NCBI GenBank assembly: GCA_020226215.1
Contig: CM035226.1
Coordinates: 96,496,895-96,560,894, forward strand
From: Sindora glabra
Taxonomy: Eukaryota > Streptophyta > Magnoliopsida > Fabales > Fabaceae
Length of the DNA: 64,000 nucleotides
Direction: 5' to 3'
A program made the translations under genes and the position numbers. The notes beneath the pieces are model-generated. The model had not been told where the DNA came from. It ran no database searches and was given only the letters and a program-made list of their open reading frames with translations. Of this stretch, positions 12,091-26,331 are shown one piece after another (position 1 is the stretch's first letter; each line of letters begins with the position of its first letter).

Positions 12091-15000
12091 CATACAGATG
12101 GATGCTTCCGACTAGCTAGTGATTTTATAAGAAAAATACAAATTTAGTACTAAACCTCACCACCATTAGTGGCACTCCCATATAAATTCTAGAGGAAAAT
12201 ACATCGATTTATCTTGATTTTATGTGAAATTACATGGACATTCGCTCTAATTTCAAATTTTAAATAAATCTTATTTGAAATATAAAATAATGTTATATTT
12301 AAATCAAATTTCAACTTTTCTTGAGCGAAATCATGATAAAAGATTATTATAGTTTCAAATAAAATAATATATAACAACATGAAATATTTTAAATATTTGG
12401 TGATAAAAAAATAAGCAAAAATATATATAACCACTTATACTATATCTCATATTTTCAAAAGTGTAATTAAAACATTTAAATTATATATGTTGTGCACAAA
12501 ACACCCCTCCATTTTCTCTACTTTCAAATTTTAACGGTATAATGAGATTTCTACAATTATTATTTTTGGTAAAAAGAATTTTTTTTAATATGCTTGGTTG
12601 CACAAAAATTAACTTTCCAAAATTACTTGTATCTCAATAATTAATTTTAAATTAAAAAATAACAACAATTTTAACTTTCAAAGTTAATATTTAAATATCA
12701 CTAAATATAAAATATTAATTTATAATCAATTTACAAAATAATTATTTTTTGTAAATTATATATATTCAAAATTAATTCTTCCCATCATGTAAATCAACTC
12801 TAGAAAATATTTTACTCTATTGCATTTTTAAATACTTTTCTTTTTTATGGGCATAATTTTTTATGAAATTATTTTCCATATAATACTTATAAAATAGAAT
12901 AACAAGTAAAATTCACTTTTTATTTTTTTAACCACTGATAAAACCTTCAAAATTGAAAAAGAGATTGCAAATTGAAATGATTTTGGATACTTATAATTCT
13001 TTTTAAGAAGGTGAATTCATGAATAAATTCTTAGAGAATATAATAAATTTAATGGGAATTTTTTTCCCAACTTAATTTATTATATACAACAACAAATATA
13101 GTTTGTTCAAGTTAATCATAATTTAATAAATTATTTCTACTACTTATCCACACTTATTAGAAAAAATTGATGCTGCCTCACCCGAAGAGAAAGGCTAAAA
13201 AAAGTGGTCCAAATAAGCATCAACCATTGGATTTTCATAACACAATAAATTCCAGATTGCATCAAAAGCTGGCAGATGACTTTTCTTGCTTCAGGACAGC
13301 AATCGGCATCCATTTGATGGGAGATACAGTATTTTTCATAAAATAAATATAAGAATAAATCATCTTAATATAAAATTTTTAATTGTAATTTTAAGTTATA
13401 TGAATTTTATTAAGAAAGTAACTTTATAAAAAAATTGTACCATCAAAAAAATTCTTAAAATGAAATGCAATATTTTTTAAAGTTGGAATGCGATAATTTT
13501 TAAAGTTCTTTTGTGAAGTGGTGGAAAATTTTTGTTTTCAATATAATTGATTACAAATAACTAACTTCAAAAAATTGATAATAAATGAATAATTTATATT
13601 TCGTAATATTTAATTATTAATTTTAAAAGTTAAAATTATTATTTTTAATTTTTATTTTGAAATCAATTTTAGACATGAAAGTGATTTTGATATGTCGGTT
13701 TTTTTAAAAGAGAATAATTGCAGAAACCTCTTTCTACCATTAAAACTTGGAAGGAATGATAACGAAAGAATATTTTCTGCATAATATATATTATTTAAAT
13801 GTTTTAATTGCATCATTTAGAACCTCGGAGGTCTTTTGCAAATGACGTGTAGTATAAGAGAATTAAGTGTTTCTAGCCTAAAAAGTATACTTTAATTAAA
13901 AAATAAAATTTTAATGTAAGTTTAAGAGATTTTTAGTCATTTGAATTTAACCAGAGCATTTATTAGATTATAAAATACTTAAATTATTATATATTATTTA
14001 ATTTACAAAAGTTAAAATTTATATTTAAGTATAGTATTATTTTATATTTCAATGGAAGTTCATGTAGGTTTTAACACTAGAGGGGATATTTATATAATTT
14101 CACTAAATCTCAAAGAAGCTCAATATACTTTCCTCTAAATCTCATTAAGTGTAGTATATTTTTTAAATGGCTTCCATGGTCTCTTTAAGAAACATAGAGT
14201 GCCAAAACCTTGAGTAATTGGCTCCATAATAGGAAAGATTCTTAATTAACCAATGGGTTCATAACTTGTACTATCAATAAGATTTGAGATAAATATAAGA
14301 AGGGGTAGTTAGAAAATTAATTAATCATCCCTCCATATATTTATTTCAATTCTTATTGATAGTAAATACGTAAGTTGTGCACAAATTGGTTAAGTAGGAA
14401 TTCCTCTAATAATAGTAAGTCAAGTGTAAAGGGATCTCATTTTTCATCTCTCATTTTTTGAGACACAAAAATATGATTTTTACTTTAAAACTCACTGTTT
14501 TGTTTATTGGGACACATAATTTCAAAAAAAATTATATTTATACCTGTCCGAGATCAGCCATCCTTTTCCTTAGGGAAAAGGAGAGAAACAACTTCCTTTG
14601 TAAAGTGGATCACAATATGCAAATTCATATTATCACTACATAATGAATACTTAGAAAAGAACCCTACTAAGCCATGTTATCCTTTTGTTTTGTGAGCTTC
14701 TCCTCGCTTACTTTGCTTTAAAGGATGATATTGTACAACACATTGAACAGTTGATTAAAGCCTATACATCACCTTTAATTTAATTTGTATTTAAATAATT
14801 TCAACACAAACGTGATATAACATATTAATTTATTATGAATTTATAGTGTAAAAATAAATTAATTTTTAATATAAAAATATTAATTAAAACAAATTTATTA
14901 TATATTTTATTTTTATTAACAATAAAATATTATGCAATTAAAATCAAATTTATTCGCTTAATTTTTGCTAAGATTTTTACCATATCAATTTTTTAAATGT

Positions 15001-15139
15001 GACAATTTAAATCAAAGATACCATATTAATAATTATATTTTTTAAGCTTTAATATTAAAAGTATAAATTACTTTAATTTTTATTAATATATCTTAAAAAG
15101 TAATTCAATCTTTTAACATAAATACATAGATAGATTATT
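12091..15139. other. No recognisable gene
   Basis: Very AT-rich intergenic DNA. Small frames at 12434-12189 (-) and 14458-14695 (+) show no domain and no conservation. Confidence 0.5.
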
Positions 15140-16585
15140 GATGTGCAAAATTTTGTTTATATTATTTTCTCCTATTTTATATCTTTTATAGTGTTATATA
15201 TGTTTAATTTTATAGAATTGGTCATGTTATGTGATTGGGTAGCGGTTTTTCAATAATTTATATTGTTTGATTAATGCTAGATTTTCATTCTATTTTAAAT
15301 TTTTTACTATAAATTGAATTCTTGATGTCAAAATTCAATGATCTTTATATCATTGGAAAGTTAAGAAGCTCTAAACTTTCATATTTTGGACAAAGTCTAT
15401 TTCATACATTTGGAAGATTAAAAATGGTTATGAACTTGATGCCCTATTTTTATTTAAGTTGAATTAGTCATAATTTTTGGGTTATATCTTGAACTCTAGA
15501 GATTCACTTAAGATAAAACCAATGTCCAAAATTAGTTAATACTTGGCCTAACAAATTTCATGTTTGGAGTTTAGCGAAACTATACCATTTTAATGGTCAA
15601 AGTTGAGTTGCAAGATAAGTTATGAATTTTTACTATAGTAAATACTATTAATAATTTAGTTTGTAAATTAGGTTATGAATTTCCAATTTATACAAGGCCC
15701 CATTATTTGTAACACTAAAGATCCAATCCTAACTAGCCCATTATATCAAAAACCCTAGAAGATCTAGATTCAAGGGAATTTGTGCATCCAAATGTAGAAC
15801 CACACACTAGACAACATTTCTCCTTCTTCTTCGTTTGTTTTCCTTTCTTTAAGCTCCTAATTCAGTTTGATTCTCTCTTCAATTTTTTTATAATTTATTC
15901 ATTTCTTATTTTTGTTCTTCATTTATTATAATTGCTTTGGTGATTGATTGATAGGGACCATTAGTTGATTATTGTTGTATTTTGATGCTATATGATTGAT
16001 TGTTGTTAATTCTCACTTGTAAAATTAGGATGATTGATTGTAAATCAATAGCAATTAGATATCTAAATTTCATTTGTTAATTTTATGATGTCTATGAAAA
16101 AATTAAGGAATGAATTTAGTAATTGTCACTCGTAGAATTGTTATATTTGACTTAATTTTGTTCTAAATGCATGAAACTATTATTAATTAAATTTAGACAC
16201 TCATTCTAAATTGAATTAAAAATAAAGAATTTATTGGTTGCTTGTTCTAGTCAATATACATTTAGAATTTGTATGATTGCTGCTAACTTTAGTGTCTTAA
16301 TTAATTAGTTGAATGTTCAAATTGTAAATTAAATTATTAAGTATTAATGAAAATCTAAGAATTAGAGTATGATATTCCTTGAAATGAAGCTTTTATTATC
16401 ATAACTTTTCTTTCATTTAATACTTTTAATTTTTATTTAGTTTAATAATTTTATACAAATGCCTCTTTTTTGTTTATAATTTTCAACCTAAAATTGATCA
16501 TTAATATCTTGGGCTCGACTTGAACTCACTGTATCTATTTGATAGAGTAAGTTTAGTTTAATTTTTAATGTAAAATGATGTGCAA
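15140..16585 (+). mobile_element. Solo-LTR-like repeat, copy 1
   Basis: This segment begins TGATGTGCAAAATTTTG and ends GATGTGCA. It aligns over its length with 57548-58939: the CATTGGAAAGTTAAGAAGCTC-like block, the ACACACTAGACAAC block, the pyrimidine-rich TCTCCTTCTTCTTCG and the late ATTGCTGCTAAC block. Near its 3' part, TCTTGGGCTCGACTTGAACT resembles the 3' ends of Ty3-type LTRs. It has no coding sequence. It directly precedes the LINE remnant. Confidence 0.55.
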
Positions 16586-16682
16586 CAAATATGTATATCA
16601 TTCTTCTCATAAAAATATTTTTAAATAAAAATTTTTATAAATATTTTCATGATACTAAAATTATAATGCCATATTCACATGA

Positions 16683-18958
16683 AAAGATTAAATATTCCCT
16701 ATTTAGCATGGCTCTACTTAAGTCTCCCAAACCTAATTAGTTACATGATGTTTTCTTCCAAAGCCAATGGGAAATAGTGGATAAATTAGTTTGTGATTTA
16801 ACTTATGATATATTTGAAAATTTGAGTTCTCCAAGTAGGATTAATGAGATATTACTTACACTTATCCCTAAAATGGAAAATCTAAAGCTTATTACTTAAC
16901 TTCATCATATAAGCTTGTATAATGTGATATTCAAAATTATCGCAAGAATTCTAGTGAACAAATTGAAGCCTCACTTAGGCTATTTAATTTCATTGAATTA
17001 ATGTAGTTTTATTCAAGGAAGACATAGCTTCAATAATATTATTGTGGCACAGGATGTTATTCATTCTATTAAGAACAAAAAGAGCAATAAAGTTTGGATA
17101 GCAATTAAGGTAAATTTGCAAAATGCATATGATAGGATTGATTGGAAGTTCTTAAAGGATACCTTAAAGGAGATCGATGTGACTTCCATGGATTCGTGTT
17201 GAACTTATAATGGCTTGAGTTTCTAATTATTCAATCCAAGTCCTTTGCAATGGAGAAAAGATAAGTTGTTTCTCTCCTATAAGAGGAATTAGACAAAAGG
17301 TCCCATTGTTTCCTTATCTTTTTATTTTATGAATTGAGAAATTAGCTCATTGCATTAACTATGTAGTTTAGGTGGATAACTCGAGACCAATGAAGTTGTG
17401 TAGAAGGAGTCCATACATCTCACACCTTTTTGTTGCAAATGATCTTATGTTGTTTGCAAAAGCTAATTTGAAATAAGTTTAGATTATTAAGATATGCCTA
17501 GAAGTTTTTCATTCAACATCAAGTTAAAAGGTGAGCAAGTAGAAAATTTGAGTTTACTTCTCTAGGAATGTGAATCATAATAAAGCCTACCATATAAGCA
17601 AATAATTGGCTTTTAAGTTACAATTGATCTAGGTAAATACCTAGGTGGTCCTTTCCATCATCAAATTATTTTTGAAAGCCATGTATATACATGTGGTTGG
17701 GAAGATCTAGAGATGTATTTCTTTTTAGAGTGCTAAGATGTTATCTTTTGTTAGTTGAATCACTTTATATAAAGTTGTTCTTGCTAGAATTCCAATTTAT
17801 TCAATGCAAATGTCTTTTTTGCCAATTTTCACTTATGATGAGATAGGTAAACTTATTCAAAAATCTTATAAGGTTCTAACTTAGGTGAGAATAAACCCCA
17901 TTTAATAAGCTAGGATCAAATATGTTATAAGAAATAGAAAAGAGGCTTGGGGTTGCAACTTAATAATGAAACATTTTTAATGAAAATAATGCTCTATGCC
18001 TACCTATAATCAAAGACAAGCTAGGAACATCCAATTTGTTCAAAGAAGTTAAAAAATTATGGCCTTAATTTAATATTGTTGCTTTAGTATCCAACATTGG
18101 AAGGGAGGAGATGCTGCATTGGAAATTGTAAGATATAGTATTCTTTGTGAAGTCAACATATGATACACTTAACAACTCTAGTGTGATAACTAATAATGTT
18201 GTTAGAGAGACATTTGGAAATGGGAAGCTTTGGAGAAAGTCAAGACATTTTTATGGCTCTTGATTCAAGATAGATTACTTATGAATATCCATAGGGTGGC
18301 ATGAAGAATGACAAAATCTTTGTGAAAGGTGTAATGCTAGGCATGAAAATTCCCTTCATATTATGAGGGACTGCCATGTTATTATTGATAACTAGTTATG
18401 GAAGCTCCGCCTATCTTACTACCACTAGTTTTTTAATTACAGTTTAGAAAACTTGTTGTATTTAAACTTCAACAATGATTTATCAAGAGAAAAAAGGGGG
18501 ATAGGAAATTGGCTTTTTGTTTTTCTTATTAGATCCTATGGTATCATCATAATCAAGTTATTTTCATAGTTGCAGAGTAAGGAAAGAACTTAGTTTTGGA
18601 AACATGTAAGAGGGTCCATGAATTCTACATTAATGTTGAATTATTAAGTATGGCAAGGCTATCAAATGAGGATCGAATAATAATGATAGTTGGAAAGCTC
18701 TAAACATAGGATGGGTTAAAGTAAATACTGATAGAGCTTCTAGGTAGGAATGAAGTAGCATAAGGTGGTGTTATAAGGAATCAATTTGGTCAATGTGTGG
18801 TTAGTTTTGCAAAACAAAGGAAGCTTTAGAAGAGTAAAGGAAACAAAGCTTCAAACATTATATAAAGGCATCCAACTAGCTTAGCAATTGGATGCAAGGA
18901 GAATCTTTTTTGGAAACTAATAATGTTAAAGCTCTAGCTTTAGTTAAGCTTGGCTATG
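16683..18958 (+). mobile_element. L1-type LINE remnant (reverse transcriptase and RNase H part)
   Basis: In several frames the plus strand reads successive plant L1 ORF2 motifs. These are IKYSLFSMALLKSPKPN (16690), FFQSQWEIVD, INEILLTLIPK (16840), LYNVIFKIIARILVNKLKP (16920), FIQGRHSFNNIIVAQDVIHS (17010), NLQNAYDRIDWKFLK (17115), PLFPYLFIL (17300) and HLFVANDLMLFAKA (17425). In the last, the catalytic FADD is changed to VAND. Near 18715 WVKVNTDRAS resembles the start of the C-terminal RNase H domain. Stops and shifts occur throughout, the endonuclease is missing and no poly(A) tail is visible, so it is a dead 5'-truncated copy. Confidence 0.85.
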
Positions 18959-19700
18959 TGTCATGAGCTAATAGCTTTTTAAACAAAACTCGTCAGCGCA
19001 TGCTTACCAATTTAGGCAAATATGCTAACCTTTCCATTAAACCTGCATGACACCCTTGGAATAGATAACAAAACCTATAAGTCTACAAACCACAATTGAA
19101 TATTGCTAAAGCACCTATGTATACTAGCTACAAGATCACCCCCCACATCGAAAGCTTATGGGTACAACAAGCCTAAAAAATGTCAAATTTGAATAAGGTG
19201 AGGAGCACCCCACTCACTTGGTGTATACCTTATTCTATGGTTTTAAGTGTGTAGGAAATAGTCATAAGTCAACACATTTAAGTCCTAAGTCCAATCCTAA
19301 AGTATCTTGTCAAACCTTCTTGATACTTTACTCCTTTTAAAGAGCATTTTGAATAAAAATCCACCCTGTACAAATAAACGTGCTTTTTTAAGTCATCATA
19401 AGCCTTTTTCACCATGCTTTAAATGTTTAATCAGCACTAAAACACATTGACATTAAGATGAAAAATGTAAGAATCACAAATATAGGATTTTTGAAACCTT
19501 TTGGATTTTCTAACTATGCTAAAATCATCAAAATACCCCTAAACTTAGGAAAATTAGAAAAATTGTGCACAAATTGGATTGATCTCAAATTTCAACCATA
19601 AGATCTTTATAACATACTTGATTTTTTCGCTAAGCCTTATTTAAAATTGAGCATGTTTACATGTTAAACTATCATAATTGCTAGCTTATGGCATGTTCTC
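18959..19700 (-). repeat. 3' LTR of the minus-strand LTR element
   Basis: It begins TGTCATGAGCTAATAGC and matches 21365 onwards, including CCTTGGAATAGATAA, CTACAAGATCACCCCC and AAATTGTGCACAAATTGGATT. The outer limit is uncertain by about 15 bases. Confidence 0.7.
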
Positions 19701-21364
19701 CACTTCAAATGTTAATACCCTCATTGATGCCTTAATTTGACATAGCTTTATGAAGAACCTACTTACTTTTTCAAAACTTCATGTCATTCTTTAGCCTACT
19801 CCTTTGAGTTATTACCTTAACTACCTTAACTACTCATGCATGCCTCTTTAAGCTCTATAAATGTTCCTTATCCTAAAGTTAGGATTGTTGCCTTTACAAC
19901 ATTGGTATCCTTTTAGCCAAATGCATCCTTTATAAATTTCTCAATCGGCTACCTCTATAGACTCTTTTCGAAGTATCTAAACACCTTCTAGAGCCACTTT
20001 TCCACTAGTTTTCCTAAATTTGTTGCCTTTTAACTTGTTTGATTGGTACTTGCTTCTATGACTTTGTGTGTATTGCCTTTATAGCTTGCACAAATGTCAA
20101 CTTTGTGTCAAAAGTGTGTGCTAACTCTATAACTCATAAGTAATGCTCAATACTTTTAATTCCCTACTAAGAAATATCTAACACCTAATGTCCTATTACA
20201 CAGATACAAGAGCCAAGACTTACACTTGATCTATGTAAAGGCCTTATAACCTTGCTCATAAGCTTGCTTGTGTTACTTTGGCTAATTCATAATATCTCAC
20301 AATGTCACTTTCACACTCAATTGTATCCTTTGATCTCTTTTGAATTAATACCCTCTAGCATGTCATTACACACTATAACCTACTCTCAGAGTTTATGCTT
20401 TCTAGCATCGTGGTCTTCACTACCTTTATTATCTCAAGTAACATTCACAAATGTTTAAGCTCTTATAATTCTATCTCAAGTGCATCCTTTGACAACTTCC
20501 ATGAGCACATCCTTTAATGACTTTCCTATTTTAACATCTAGAATGGGTTTAAGTATAGAGTGTCTTACATTCTGGCTTAAGCTCCACTTTACAAGTGCAC
20601 TAGCAAACATGAATATTAATGGTCATTACCATAAAGTCCCTTGACAATGTAACTATGTAGTGTTATTTTGCTCCTTCAAGTCATTGTTACCACTCTATAA
20701 AGCAATTATATAGCCTAGACTATTACATAAAAGAATCTTATTAAAGAGAACTATAGCTTGCTTATTGCACCATGCAATTCTGCACATAACATTTATTCCT
20801 CTAAATATCTATTTTGTCTTTTGGTTGTGCTCCTCCAAGCAACACGAATGATCCTTTTGGACCACCTGCACATGATTTTGGACTATTTCCTCTAGAGTAA
20901 TCTGCTTATGCCCTTTAATTAGGGTCACCTATTTTTGCACAACCAAGGTTTTACCCTCTGACTTCATTGATCCATTGAAAAATAGTTAGGCCCTCTAGCA
21001 AGGCTAAGGCCTTTTCTTCTAGATAAGTTATCGATTCATTCATCCTTCTAAATGGTGATTTATATCCCTTGATGCCACTATTATGAATGAGTGCATAACC
21101 AAAGTCCTATGCACTTAAGCAAGCTAACCCTTCGGCATAATGCACTAAACCATGTTCACTTAGATGCCTCATCCTCCTTTACACTAGTTTTTAGGATGAT
21201 CCAACCTCTTGCACCCTCTAATCAAGTCCTTGGTAATGATTCCTTTGAGTTTTGAGAATGAACGCTTTATATATCTCTCATATAGCATTGGACAAGTTAC
21301 ATTCAAAGTAATTATAGCCTACTTGTTTGTAACCTTCAAGCATAAATTGAGCTCTGATACTAAA

Positions 21365-22100
21365 TATCATAGGTTAGTAGCTCTCTAACCAAAATCATGT
21401 GGCGTATACTTCCCACTTTTGGCTAATATGCTAACCTTCCCATTAAATACTTATGGAACCCTTGGAATAGATAATGGAGCCCACAAGCTTGCAAGCTACA
21501 ATTGAATATCACTAAAGTGCCCATGTATGCCAAGCCATAAGATCACCCTCACACTAAGAGCCTCTAGGCTTAACGAACCTAGAAAGGGATAAATTTGAAT
21601 AAAGAGAGGGATGCTTCATTCACTTGCTAGATGCCTCATTCCATAATTTTAAGTGTGTAAGGATTATCTACAAGTCAACATACTTAAGTCCTAAGCCTAA
21701 TGCCAAGATGGCCTATCAAGCCTTTCTAACACTTCACTTCCTTTAAAGAGTAGTTTGATCAATAGTCCTTCAATATAAGTAAATATAATTTTTTTGATTT
21801 GTCATAAGCCCTCTTTAACATGCTCTAAGTGTCCAATCAGCTCAAAAACAAATCAAAATGAAGATAAAAATGTGTTAATCATAAATATAGGCTTTTTAAA
21901 TCCCTTCAGGCTTTTAATTAATCACGGCAAACTTAAGAAAATTGAAAAAAATTGTACACAAATTGAATTGATCCCAAATTTTAGCTATAGTACTTTATAA
22001 TATGCTTGATTTTTTCATTAAGTTCCATCTAAAATTAAGCATGTTTGCTTTTCAAACAGTCACAACTATGAGCTTCTGACACTATGCCATTGCATATCCT
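21365..22100 (-). repeat. 5' LTR of the minus-strand LTR element
   Basis: It begins TATCATAGGTTAGTAGC, so the terminal TG has mutated to TA. It runs through CCCTTGGAATAGATAATGG and AATTGTACACAAATTGAATT. The primer binding site adjoins it at 21351-21362. Confidence 0.7.
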
Positions 22101-22379
22101 TGTCAAATGTTTTGACTTTGGATTAAGAGTTCTAGTTTTTGTGTGTGTGCTATGAGTAAAATTGTGTTATGAACAACCTTGCAATAATTGTACTATGATT
22201 TACTATAGGAGAGAGGGCATTGGGAGCTCCTACATAAGGAGTTGCACATTGTAAGTGTAGTGATTTCATCTTAGCTTAAGGCTTTTTGTAATTTGAAAAA
22301 AAAAAGTTCTAATGTCATATTTTGCAATCAATTATGATTTAATGTGAATGGTTCAAAATATAATTTGTGAAATTATTTT

Positions 22380-22830
22380 AAACATGTACTATTACTACTA
22401 TTAATATCACTATTACTATATACCATCATTGCAATTATCAATATGTCCATTAATGCTATTATTTTGGTTGAGATGATCCTAATTATTATCACAACCACTA
22501 TAATTACTTTTATTGTTATCATCATTATTATTAATATTATCACTATTTTTATTTTCACTGCCATTATCATTATTCTGCAACCACCCTTAGTAGTACCAAT
22601 AATTCACCTACCTTTGCTTTTAGCACTATTAATACTATGACGATCTCTACCTAAACTACAACTACACATGCCTACTACTTCACATGTCACTACCACAACT
22701 AATATGAATATCACTATTGTCATTATCGTTGCCTCTACCAATTCTATCACTATTTTTATCATTATCATCATCATCATCATCAATCACCACTAGCAAGTAG
22801 TATTATTATTGTTGTCATCATTATTATTAT
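22380..22830. repeat. Degenerate ATT/ATC/ACT trinucleotide repeat tract
   Basis: The tract consists of imperfect trinucleotides (ACTATTACTACTATTAATATC, ATTATCATCATCATCATCATC and similar). Open frames on both strands here give Ile/Thr-rich low-complexity peptides that are products of the repeat, not genes. Confidence 0.85.
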
Positions 22831-23457
22831 AGATTTAGTTATATTTCATTACTTCATATTATATTATATATACATTTATATTTCAATTTTTTAATATATT
22901 TTTCTAGACATATGTATTAATACCATCTATAAGAGTGGTGCACCTTTTACCACATGTTGTAATCACATATCTCGTTATGTTTGTCATTCTTGTGTTCTTT
23001 CTCTAAATATGTTATTGGCTTTTCTTTGCTCTGGCCCAAATCTACTTCCACATTTTTTTATTTTTCTTTTTTTCTTTCCTACTTCATGTGAGATTTATGT
23101 TGACTCCTCTCACCTATATATTTTTTTGTTTTATTTTTCATTCTTTTAACTTTTTAAGTCCTTTTGTTTTTATATTATTTTATAATTCACACATTATTTC
23201 TTCTTTATTTTACCTATATAATCTATTGCATGTCTTTTTATCCTTTCTTATTGTTTATATATCAACTACTTCACTATTAAAATAGAATTTTATTTTCTTT
23301 CACAAGTTAATTTACTAATAGTTTCTTACCCTCACAGCTACAAAATGGCTAATAGATATTAGGTGTTTAAGAAATTAGACATCGAAAAGTCACAAATGTG
23401 TAATCAACCATCATAGTATAAGTGGTTTCGATGTCGATTTGTAAACTATCATAGAAT

Positions 23458-23500
23458 ATCATAGAATAGAAAAATAACATCTATTTTTATTCTATGAAAA
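23458..23500. repeat. Short perfect hairpin
   Basis: ATAGAATAGAAAAATA and TATTTTTATTCTAT form inverted arms separated by about five bases (ACATC). The surrounding 23340-23600 stretch is not recognised. Confidence 0.6.
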
Positions 23501-25824
23501 ATAATATTAAATGTTATTTACTTTCTAAAAACTAATGTCTGATAAATAGAATGCCATATCGATTCATCTAACAGATGTTGTATATTCATCCAACCTATTA
23601 ACCCAAACCTTAGCCCTATCCTCTTCTCATATTCATCACACCCTTCTCTTCCTTATTTCCTCTGTATTCCTAACAAGATATAGACTCTAGAATACAAATT
23701 TAGACATCTTTAAAGAATAGAGTGAATAACAAAATATTGAAAATATTGAAAGATTGTATGCAATACCATAATTAGAAATGAGTGTTTCGTTAGATCTGTG
23801 TCTTGATACTCAACTCAATATGAGAGGCTTGAACTCCTTAGAAAAGCCTTTTGAATACAATACCTACAGATGAAATGAGCATTCATGAATAATAAGTGTA
23901 TTACACATTTTTATATGAAAACAAAGTAGAAAAAATTATTAAATGTCAAAGAAGTTGAATGAGATCAAATTTCTTATATGTGCAAACTTGTAAAAATTAT
24001 ATCAAAATTATAGGCAACAAAATAAGATTGAATAAAAAAATCAAAAACTAAATTCCAAAAATAAACATGAAAGAAAGGAAATGCTTATAATTATATTCTA
24101 TGCTTTATAATAAGTGTTAAATCTCGCATATTTAACCAGAAACTAACTAAGCTTCAATCATATAAAACAATTAACAAGCAAAACATAATATCGAAGAGAA
24201 TTATCTTACCTTTGGAAGGATAACATAACTTGTTAGATAGGGACTCATTTTAGGGTTGGAAGAGCTTTTGGATGAGATTTGCAAATGATGTCATGTTTCA
24301 CTCCTTTTATGCCAAACTCATGCCATGTTTTAACCTTTTAATTTTTAATTGGCACTCATGGCCTAAATTTCCATGTTAGTTTTTGAAATGAATTGGCATC
24401 TAAATTTAATATTAAATGTTAGCTTTTAGAGAACACATTATCTTTAATGCAATGACATCATCCAATTATGTAATGTTCAATGTCAATTACTAAACCAAAA
24501 TTGAAGACTTAATGTATGAATTTCTATAAATAAAATAGAGTTTTCTTTTCTTTTAGGCAATTTTTTCTATAACCATTCTAGAACAATCCTAGAATCTTTC
24601 CAAAATTATTCTAGAATGGCTAGATACACAAAAATGTATGTATCAGTGTAAAACTAATTCAATTATACATGTCATATGTATTAAAATTTATGATTTCTAT
24701 ATTACATCACACACACACACATATTAAACAAGAATCCAAAAGTGCAACTTATATACATATATATAGGCAATAATATTATATGTTTTAAGTTTTAAGTTTA
24801 AATCTTGTAAAGAACACTAACATCATTTTGTAAATTATTGCTTTTTTATTCATGTTACCTTAGATGACTTGGTAGCATTAAAATTCTCTTTTGTATTATG
24901 ACATTTTGCTTATATAATTAAACAAACACAAATAACAATAGATTGAATGTGAATGAAATATATGAGAAATGAGACAATATACTATGAAAACTGATTCTTC
25001 CATTTTATTTATTTCTATATCAGTACATGAACATATACAAAGAAAAAATTGTTATTTACAATGAACAATGTACTTTTCATTTACAATAAACATACATGGC
25101 ATTCCTACACAAATTAAAAGGAAAAGTGATTATCCTCTACTCTTAACTTCTTCATATTCCTTGGTTGCTTCATTTGCTATAAGCCATTGATTGTGGCTAT
25201 TTTTCAATGCAAGGATATGCTAGCCGCTTGCTCTATGTGTTGTTTCAAATTTGGTTATAAATGTCTTGTTTGTGCCATGCCAATTAGTACTATACGTTGC
25301 CAAGCTATTATATTAAAATCTCTCTTTGATGCCCTAATGTAGAATATGGTGGGGTAAAAATTATGAGTTACAATAACATTACAATGCATCAAAACTCGTG
25401 CCTCTATGAATCATGTCTCTTATGATGGGAAAAAATATGGTTAATAAACACATAAGTTTTGATGATCTATAATCTTACTATAACTCACGATTTTTATATA
25501 ACCATATTTTGTATTTACACAAAAAACATATTCCACAACAATAACTTTGCAATGAATAGTACCAATTGACAGAGCATAAATAGGACTTTTTTAACCAAGT
25601 TTGAGACAGTACAAAGAGCAAGTAGCATTTCTCCAATCTCACATTGAAACACAATGACAATTAGAAGCACATACCAAATGAAAAAATCAAGTACCTCATT
25701 AAACACAAATTTGAAGGAGTAAAGCACCTCAAAAGCCATATTTCTTCTAGAAGAGAATTATCTTCATAAATCATTGATTTATTTTAAAAGCCATCTTTCT
25801 TCTAAAAGAAAGTTGACTTATATG

Positions 25825-25964
25825 TTTTAAATTAATATCTCAATTAAAATTTACTAAAAAATCTCTCCATTAAAATTATTTAGATATCCCTTACTATTTT
25901 ATCATCATTAAACTAGTAATATAATTTTTTTATTTAAATAAAAGAGTGAAGGTTGTTACCCTCC
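25825..25964. mobile_element. Partial MITE copy (right half)
   Basis: This piece matches the right halves of the MITEs at 44551, 50930 and 63262: AAATTAATATCTCAATTAAAA, then TTATCATCATTAAACTAGTA, and the terminal GAAGGTTGTTACCCTCC. The left arm is missing. Confidence 0.6.
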
Positions 25965-26331
25965 ATATACATAGAGGTGACGGTGTTGAGATTGGATTAG
26001 GACTTAATCAAACATCAAAATAACCAAATCATATACTTCATTACGAATCAAAGTAGGAAATGTTGTTAATTGTATAATAACTTCAATCTTATTAATTTAC
26101 ATATGAATTCATATCTATTTACAGAATTAGGTGATTACAATCAAAACGTTCATGCAATTCTATTTGTATTAAATGACAAGTAATTTACAAATTTTTTAAA
26201 CATTTTGTGAAATTATTTTATTTTTAAAGGGGGAAGGTCTGTATCACTTGTCTGTGACTCATATCTCACGCACACACTCTTAATTATATTGTCCGCACCG
26301 AAAATTTTTTTCAATTAAAAATAAAAAATAG

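Larger units (their letters stand above)
18959..22106 (-). mobile_element. Non-autonomous LTR retrotransposon
   Basis: Two direct repeats (18959 to about 19692-19708; 21365 to about 22090-22106), each about 730-745 bases and clearly diverged, flank about 1.65 kb. Just inside the right repeat, GCTCTGATACTA (21351-21362) is the complement of the initiator tRNA-Met primer site TGGTATCAGAGC with one mismatch. The element is therefore on the minus strand and the right repeat is its 5' LTR. The interior has no pol. A short Glu/Leu-rich segment near 21030 may be a gag trace. This is a LARD-like or deleted element. Confidence 0.72.
22831..26331. other. Mostly unclassified intergenic DNA
   Basis: Apart from a short hairpin near 23460, an (AC)n run near 24710 and a partial MITE at 25825-25964, I see no features. 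Overlapping small frames at 25739-25478 (-) look like chance. Confidence 0.5.

Noticed and set aside
22373..22640. Overlapping Ile/Thr-rich ORFs on both strands
   Set aside because: They are products of the degenerate ATT/ATC repeat tract.
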